From Erythrophleum ivorense (Eukaryota > Streptophyta > Magnoliopsida > Fabales > Fabaceae): a stretch of 64,000 bases of DNA. Under the pieces are notes generated by a model. The model worked only from the letters and a program-made list of their open reading frames with translations. It was not told where the DNA came from and ran no database searches. This document shows, piece by piece, positions 13,101 to 22,100 of the stretch (position 1 is its first letter; each line of letters starts with the position of its first letter). The position numbers were made by a program, and so were the translations under genes. The stretch spans positions 12,629,926-12,693,925 of the forward strand of contig JAIUCV010000019.1 in assembly GCA_026724425.1 (NCBI GenBank), given 5' to 3'.

Positions 13101-16100
13101 TCATGTGAGGAAGGCCTTTATCTGAGTGCTTTACTGCACCATTGTTTCAAATTTGAACCTTATAAATTTTAATTAAATTTATTCCAGGAGAAGTCTTAGT
13201 ACCCATCCCATCTAGTTCTTGCAGCTCATTGACAAGTAGATAAAATGAAAACAGAAGTTATGCACAAGAAGAAACTTAGGGCCTGTTTGAAATTGTTTTT
13301 GTTTTAATGTTTTCAAAACATATGTTTTTAAGAACAAATTTTTGAGAACAAAAAAATTAAAAAATCTGTTTGAATCATTATTTTGAAAAGTAATTGTTTT
13401 CTGTTTTTTACCTGATTTTGTAGAACAAAAATTACAGAACACTTAAAAAGTGTTCTGAGTTTTTTGTTTTTGAAAACAAAATTTTGTTTTACAAAACACT
13501 TTATTAAAAACATATTATCAAACAGGTTTTTTTGTTTTTTTGTTCTTGAAAACAAAAAAATTGTTCTACAGAATTAAATCAAACAGGGCCTTAACTTCCT
13601 CTCTGTATTCTTCATTCTAATTATTTTTCTTTTCCTCATGATTTAACTTGGGACTTCTAATTTTCATGTTATAAGCTAGATATGTGGCTAATGAAGCAAT
13701 ATTGCTGACAGAACTCAGTTGGTGAAGAGTCACATCTGGCAATTGAAACCAGTGGACATGGAGCTCTCAAGGAGAATCACTGGCTTGATGATGGTGCATA
13801 CCTAATGGTAGGCTTTTATTAAAACTATGTCAGCTAGTCAGTCACTGACCATTGAAGAAACTGTCATTTTGGTCCTCAAAAAATATGTTTAAGTTGCCTC
13901 CATTGAGTTGTTCCATACATCTTCTGTACAATGCATTTTAAGCATTTGGGGTGTAAGGAAGGGTCAAATTGAAGTGAATTAAAGCATTTGAACACTTGAT
14001 TAATAACAGCGGCAGGTCAGGTACCTAGTTGAGAAAACTCTAATATCTTATTAGGACTGAAACGACAGTCTCAATTCATATGGGCATTAAGATATATATG
14101 CAAGAGCTAAGTGTCAAAGAACCACTCAATCTAAGCTTAAGTTGTTAGGCCTGAGCTTAAAAGTGATTTCATTTCTCTAACACCCCTTTATATAAAAGAA
14201 TTGTTTTACAACACGGCCCAGATTGTTACCTGGACAAGATGTTGAGTCACTTGTTGATTGGCTGCACTGCCGTCAAACCACATGGTGTCATATATATCTG
14301 TGTGTGTGTGTGTGTGTGTGTTTGTGTAATTAATTAATTATTTATTTTATATATTTATGTTGAATTTAATTTATATGTTTTTTATATATTTAGTGTATAG
14401 AATTGTATAATTTAGATATATTTCAGTTTATGAAATAATTATGATAAATGAATAAAATATAGAAGTATAATATATTTGGTATATTAAACTTTTGTACATA
14501 TTATTTTATAGATTTACCTACTAAGCTTTATTTAAGTATGTAAAATATTATCATGTTTTATAAAGATGTTTTCAATAAGATGACTCAAGGCTTGTAGTGG
14601 CAGACCGGTTGCCCTGTATGCTAGGCATACTAGGAACCAGTGTGCTAAAAATCAATGATGTGGCATCATTTCAAGGCGCACATAACCGTATAAGCTGCCT
14701 ACCAGTTTTCAAGAACCGGCACCAGTCATTGGTTCACTTTGGTAGTTGGGTTTAAAGGCTGAAACAGTTTTGTGAAGTGACCAGACCAGACACCTGACCA
14801 ATTCTCAGTCAAACTGGTCAGTCTGGTCAGTGTCTCAAAACACCCTGTGAACATTCAGTGAGGTTGAAACATGGGCCAAGTACTATCATAGAAAATAAAT
14901 TATTAATGAATGATTCTTTACTTAAACTACAACTATTGTTGTGAACTTCAATCCCGATTAGATGGGCATTCAATGTATTATTAGATGTTCATATTTAAAA
15001 GTTAATGAAGAGTAAAAGATATATAAAAAACCTATGGTATTTATTAATTGAAAGTTTGATAGAACCTAATGGAAGTGTGGAGACTTTCAAACCAGAAATA
15101 ACTGAGGGAACTTCACTTCTTTATATATATATATATATGTATATGTATGTATATTTATATGTAGTTAAACCCACCAATACAGCCAGTAAACAGAAAATAC
15201 TAATGATGACAAGGCAAATCACTGCAAACCACACAATTAGAACAAGAGACAGCAACATATAAACACCCAGAACTAGAACAAAATGATAAACCAATATTAC
15301 CTAGCTTTTGCAAGGCTAGAGTCTCTCCCAAGCCACCCTTCCCTTCAGATATTTTTCCCCTTCCCTCTTTTCTCATTGTGTTGGCTCTTCATAACCTCTT
15401 GGCCAACACTCCTTCATTCGTCCACTACTCTCCTACACCTCCATTGGTGTCAGAGTTAGTTGCTCCTTTGTCTACTCTTTTTTTTAGGTCTTCTTTTGGC
15501 TTCTCCTAGAATAAGTCTTTTGGGTTGAGTTAACGTTTAGGCTAGTAAGCCCATCAATACCCTCATTAACAAGTCTAACCTTGTCCTCAAGGTTAAAATG
15601 TGGAAATTGTTGGTTGATGACTTCAAAATCTTCCTCAGTATTCTTAAACTCAGGAAGTTCAGTCCACTTAATTAGCATTTTGCTATCCATTAGTTAAAGT
15701 TTTGATTTTCCTAACTGCCTTTGGTTGCAATTGCAGCTCCAGGTCTTTGAACAAGACTCAGGAAATTTCTTGCTATAACAGAGTATATGGAATGTAAGTT
15801 TATTAAGAGACATACTAGTTCTAATGCAGAAGTGAAAATTGGAGAGCATACCATATCACAAGCTACACGATTTAAAATTTTTGGGTCCATTATACAACAT
15901 GACGAGGAAACAGAGGAAGATGCAAAGCATAGGATTCAAGCGGGATGGATGAAATGGAACTGTTTTTTGGGTGTTATTTGTGATAAAAGTGTACCACTAA
16001 AACTTAAAAATAACTTCTACTGCATAGCTATTAGGCCTACAATGTTGTATGGAACTGAGTGTTAGGTAATAAAAAGTTAACAAGAGAATAAGTTCAATGT

Positions 16101-19100
16101 TATAAAGATGAGAATGTTACGTTGGATGAATGGACACACCAGACAAGATAGAATTAGAAATGAATGCATTAGAAAGAAAGTGGAGGTCGCACCCATTGTG
16201 AAAAAGATTGTAGAATCACGACTTAGATGGTTTGGGTATGTGGAGGAAACCTATAGAAGTTTCAGTTAGAAGAGTAGATCACATAGAGAGTAGTCTAGTA
16301 GTTATAGGTAGAGGGAGACTAAGCAAAATTACAGGAGAAATTATTAAGAAATATTTAGACTTAAATGGTTTGTTTAAAAATATGATTTACGATAAGACTT
16401 TATGGCGTTGATTGATCCATATAGCCGACTCCACTTAGTGAGAAAAGGTTTTTTTTGTTGTTGTTGTATGTACAGCGGGCTATAAGGACCATTTGAATTG
16501 GGAAACGTGGGAGATGGGGTGAATTTTTGTAGTAGCCAGAAGCTTTAATCGATAGGCCACCTCTTTATGCTTAGCTATGATTTTGTAGGGTCCATAGAAC
16601 CTAGGACTAAGTTTCTCATTTACCCTTCTTGCCAATGACTTCAGCTTATATGGTCTAATTTTTAAATTCGTCGAGTCACTGACATCAAAATTCACCTCTC
16701 TTCTATGTTGGTTTGCTTGAGCCTTCATGCTTGCTTGTGCCTCCTCTAAATGCTCCTTCAATTCTGTCAAGATCAGAGTCTTAGCCTTAATATGTTCATT
16801 AACACCCTTCTCTAGGGAATAAGCATCCTTCATCTTGAATAAGGTGGGAGGATTGCATCCATATATAGCTCTATATAGTGTCATTCTCACTGATCCCTTA
16901 TAACTAGTGTTAATCCACTGTTCTGCCCATGCAAGCCATTTTGATCACTGTTTAGGCTTCTCCCCCACAGAACAACAGAGATAAGTTTCAAGGCTTCTAT
17001 TGACCATTTTAGTTTGCCCATCTGTTTCACTATGTTAACCTGAACTATAATTCAATCTAGTGCCTGCCATCTTAAACAACTCTTTCCAAAATTGGCTTAG
17101 ATTTAGGAAAACCATGGTGTTTAAACCCTTTTTGAATGAAAAGTTCTGCTGCATCCTTGGCTGTAAAAGGATGAGAAAGTGGTATAAAATGGGCATACTT
17201 GGTGAACCTATCTACCACCACTATGGTAGTGTCAAATTTTTGAGATTTAGGGAAGTCGATAATGAAATCTATACTAATGTCTTCCCAAACCTGCTGAGGA
17301 ATGGATAGGGGCTGTAGCACTCTGGTTGGACTCAGCTTGGTATTTATTTCTTTGGCACACTTCACATATAGCTACATATTCTTGCACATCAAGCTTCATG
17401 CCCTCCCAGTGAAAAACATCAGCCATTCTTTTGTAGGTCCTTAAGTAGCCTGATTGCCCTCCAATTGGTGATGAGTGGAATTCCTTTAACAAGAGAGGAA
17501 TTCTAGTGGATCCTTTTGGAATTGTTAAATAGCCCTTAAATAGAAAACACCCATTCTTTAAGCTATAGTTTAGATTAATGTTCTGCCCCCTGGTTAGTTG
17601 TCTCAAGATATGTGATAACTTTTCATTTTGTTTAACCTCTTGGTCCCACTCTTCCAATTCTGCATATTGCAACATTGAAAAAGCCTTGAATTCCATTTTT
17701 TCACCCCTTCTTGAGAGTGCATTGAATGCTTGATTTTCAGCCTTCGTTTATATACTATGTCATATTTGAATGCCATTGATTTTGAGATGCATTTTTGTTG
17801 ATTGGAATTTAAAACCTTCTGTTCCAGAGATATTTCAAGGCCTTTTGGTCAGTTTTAATCAAAAAATGGTTCCCCAACAAATAATGCCTCCATTTTTTTA
17901 TCGAAAACACTATTTCCATCAATTCCCTTTCACAAACTCAACTTTATCAGGCTTTGAGACTTAGAACTTGGCTGTAATAGGCAATGGGGTGTCCATTCTG
18001 TGTCAAAACAGTCCTTACACTAGCCTCGGACACGTTGGACTCTATTTCAAATGGCTTAGAAAAATTCGAAATAGCCAGGATAGGAACTGTTGTCTGGGCT
18101 GTTTTTTGGCTATCAAATGCCTTTGAGCCTCATCCGTCCACTTGAAAGCATCTTATTTAAGTAAATCAAAGAGAGGTGCTACAATTTTGCTGTAGTTCTT
18201 CACAAATTTACAATTAACCCCAAAAAACCTCTCCAGGACTGGAGATCTTTAGGAATAGGCCATTTTGTCATATTTTCTATCTTAGTTGGATTTCCTTGAA
18301 CCCTTTTAGTTGAGATAATATGTCCCAAATACTCAAGCTTGGGTTTCCCAAAATCAATTTTTTTGGATTGATAGCCAACTAATGCCTTTTTAAAATTTCC
18401 AAGGCAACTTGCAAATGGTCAAGGTGAGTGGAAAAGTCTAGGCTGTATACTAGCATGTCGTCAAAAATACAAGCATAATATTTTGGAGATGTTCCTTAAG
18501 TATGCCATTCATTAGGAATTGGAAGGTAGAATGAGCATTAAACTGAATGGCATTACCATGAACTTGTAGTGGCCCTTGTGTATCCAGAAAGCTGTCTTCT
18601 CTTTATCCGTAGGTTTGATGTGAATCCGATGGTGCCTAGAATTCAAATCAAGCTTTGAAAAAAACAACGGCCCCCCTTAATTCATGGCGCAACTCATTAG
18701 TTGTGGGAATTGGAAACTTGTCAGCCACAGTTATCTTATTTGCAGCCCTATAGTCTACACAAAGTCGCCAACTACCATCTTTCTTCCTTACTAGCAGAAC
18801 GGGACTTAAATATGGGTTGTTGCTTGGTCGGATAATTTCAGTTGCTAACATCTCATTCACTAACCTTGCAATCTCATTCTTTTGCAAGTGAGTAGCGATA
18901 GGGATGAAGGTTTAGTGGTGGGCGATCAAGTTTAATTGTTATGGCATGATCTCTTGATCTAGTGGGTGGTAGTCTCACTAGTTGTTTTCTCATAGTAGGG
19001 AACTCCTTTAATAGCTTCTCTATTTCTTCATCCACCTTGCACTCTTCCTGCTCTTTCAACTGTATCTCTCCAAATTCAATCAAGAATTCTTGACCTCTTT

Positions 19101-22100
19101 TTATAAAACATAATAGGGGCTTTAAAGAGACTAGAGTTTTTGCCAATGTAAAGTCTCCTTGTATGCAGGCCTCTTTCTTTCCCACTTAGAACTTCATAGT
19201 AAGCCGCCCCCAATCAACTCTCACTTCCTGAAGAGACTCAAGCCATTCAATGCCTAATGCCGTGTCTACTCCACTAAACCCCATAAAGGTAAAATGTTTT
19301 GTTGTACAGTAATTCCTTGTAGTTGTAGAACTGAATCCTTGCAAACTCCATCTCCCTTTACTATATACTCGTCTCCCACAATAGTTTCGTAACTTTTGGT
19401 TTTTTGAATAGGTAGACCCAACTTCTCCACCAACCCAAAAGAGATGAAATTGTGTAATGTCCCACTATTGTTTAAGACAAGGATTGAGTGACCTTATAAT
19501 TCAACAAGTAGCTTCATTGTTTTGTCTTTGATAATTCCCGTGATAGAGTTCATAGACAGGGTCATATGGTCGTTTGCCTCCTCAACAACCTAACTCTCCT
19601 CTCAGCCAATTCTTCCTTTATGGTTTCTTCATCCTTTCTAGCTTCTTCATCCTCTTTAGGGAGTTCTAACAGAATGATCACACTCAATTGATGGTTCTTA
19701 CAATGGTAATTAGGTTCGAATTTCTCATCACATTTAAAACATAGCCTAAGCTCTCTCTTCTTAGTGATTTCAACCTTTGTAAGTTTCTAAAATTGGTTCC
19801 CTCCCTTAGTTGACCTTGAAGCAATGTTGTTGCCTTGTTTCATTTCGCTCATGTTGTAACAAAGGCCATGTGTATCGGGTTAGATTGTCTTGTGACTTGA
19901 GTAAATTCGGCCTGTGACTCACCCCATTTTAGGCTGGTAAAAGGCTTGTTAAGTTTATCTTTTGTAGCTAAACAGCCCTCTCCAAAACTACATTCCTCTC
20001 CTGTTTTGTGGGCCAGGTCCATAACCTCTTTCAAGGATTGGGCTTTAAACATTCTTAGCTTAGCCTTAACCTCCATTAATCCATTAAGAAACACTCCCAT
20101 CAGAACCCCCTTTGGAGCGTTTTTTGATGGTGCCAATAACAATTCGAACTCTTCATGATACTCTATAACTCCTCCCTACTGTCTCAACGACATAAGCATC
20201 TCGTGACAACTTCCTCTTTGTGAGGGGGGAAATCGGTCCAAAACGTCTTTCTTGCCATTACAGAGCCAGCATATCTCCCTTCACTGATAGGATGATGAAG
20301 AAAGTCCCATTCATTCTGAATCTCCCTTTGAATGGCATTTGGTGTTATATCAAGAGTGATGAAAAACATTTTTAGATCAAGAGAATAGCACTTGGACCCT
20401 TTTTTTGGTCGGAGATTAGGCAAGAAACACATTTTAAGGATGTAGGATCAAGTTTACCTCTATGGTAAAGATGAATGAAAGAGATATAGCCAAAAAATTT
20501 GGGAGTTAAGGTAGAGATAGTGTGGGTACTTGGAAAGGGTTGAAGAAGTAGGTCACAAGGGGTTTTGAAGTTTAAGGTTTTGGAGGGTAGCTGATTAATA
20601 AGATAAATAGTAGTAAGAATAGCTTTGCCCCATAATTTTTAGACACATTGGAAGCAAGCATAAGGGACTTAGTGACTTCAAGGAGATATCTATTTTTCCT
20701 TTCGGATACCTCATTCTGTTGGAGACTCTCAACACAAGTGCTATGATGAATAATACCTTGCTCTCTCAAGTAATCACCTAAGATAGAAGTATTCCCTCCC
20801 ATTATCGGTTCTAAGAACTTTGAACCTTGTGTGGAATTGATTTTTAATAATGAAGTGGAATTGTTTAAATATTGAAGAAACTTTAGATTCTTCTTTCTTA
20901 AGATAAGTCTAGGTGACTCTGGTATGATCATCAATAAAAGTTACAAACCATTTTTCCCTAGTGATGGTTTTAATTTTTGAATGTCCCTACACATCACTAT
21001 GAATGAGAAGAAAAAGGACAAGAAGGATTGTGATTATGAGCAAATATGAAGATTTCATGTGTTGGCAGTTGGCACACTTCACAAAAATAATGGGAACTTT
21101 TATTGAATAAAGTTAGATATATCTTTTTTAGATAATCAAAATTGGGATGAAGTTAGAGATAGTCACTATGAATGAGAGAAAAAGGACAAGAAGGATAGTG
21201 ATTATGAGCAAGGTATGAAGATTTCATGCGTTTGGACAATTGGCACACTTAACAAAAATAATGTGAATTTTTATTGAATAAAGTTAGATACATCTATTTT
21301 TAGATAATCAAAATTGAGATGACCCAACTAATGATGTAACATCATCATATCACTAAGATAGGTCCTAGAAGAAAGAGCTACATGGCTTGAAATATCAACT
21401 CCATGGATGAGATTTAGACCTACACACTCCTTAGCACTGCTAATAATCTTCTTTGACTCCAATTCTTGTAAAGTGCAGCCACCAGAAGAAAAGTTAATGA
21501 TGCAATTGAGGTCCTTGGACAATTTACTAATGGATAACAAGTTACATGCCAACTTTGGTACCAATAAGACACTTTTTAGAATTAATGAATCAGGCAACTT
21601 CACAATGCCAACTCCATCAACTTTGGGGACTGTGCCATGAGTGATTTTCACTGCTAATATGTTACAAAAAAAAAAAAAAAAGAGTAGTACAAGATATATT
21701 ACCCGTCATGTGATCAGTGGCTATAAAGTTCACCACCCACGTATTGTTTCTCTTGACTTTGGAGCTCAAAGCTGCCGAAGAATTACCTGTCTGAGCAACA
21801 ATGCCAGCACCAACAACTCTTTTAAATTGATTCAAATTACTTATCATCCTTTGCAATAATTCAAGTTGTTCAATAAGTTCTCTGCTAAACATGCTAGTGT
21901 GAAGTTGAGGTTTCCCTTCACTGCTTGTTGTGAAGCCACAGGTTTCCTATATTTGTCTGCCTTTGAAATCTGTTGGCCTTCCATGCAATTTCCAGCATGT
22001 GTCCTTGGTTTGTCCAGGCTTCTTGCTATGGTCACACCAAGGCCTCCTTGGGTTTTTCAACTTGTAATCACTGGATTGAGACTCTTTCACAGAAAGTGCA

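Larger units (their letters stand above)
15484..20270 (-). mobile_element. Degenerate Ty3/gypsy retrotransposon (chromodomain-type) in intron 13
   Basis: Reading the minus strand from right to left gives gag, zinc knuckle, protease, RT, RNase H, integrase and a C-terminal chromodomain-like tail, which is the gypsy order. Every block has stops or shifts. An RTE LINE tail splits the C-terminal region at 15778-16470. No LTR pair could be identified: the right side runs into copia sequence near 20210-20340, and the left side beyond 15484 holds no clear LTR boundary. The ends given are the limits of recognisable coding homology. Confidence 0.85.

Noticed and set aside
15425..15480. TTGGTGTCAGAG as a primer binding site of a plus-strand element
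   Set aside because: No LTR ends beside it and no plus-strand gag follows; it lies in the 3' flank of the minus-strand gypsy.
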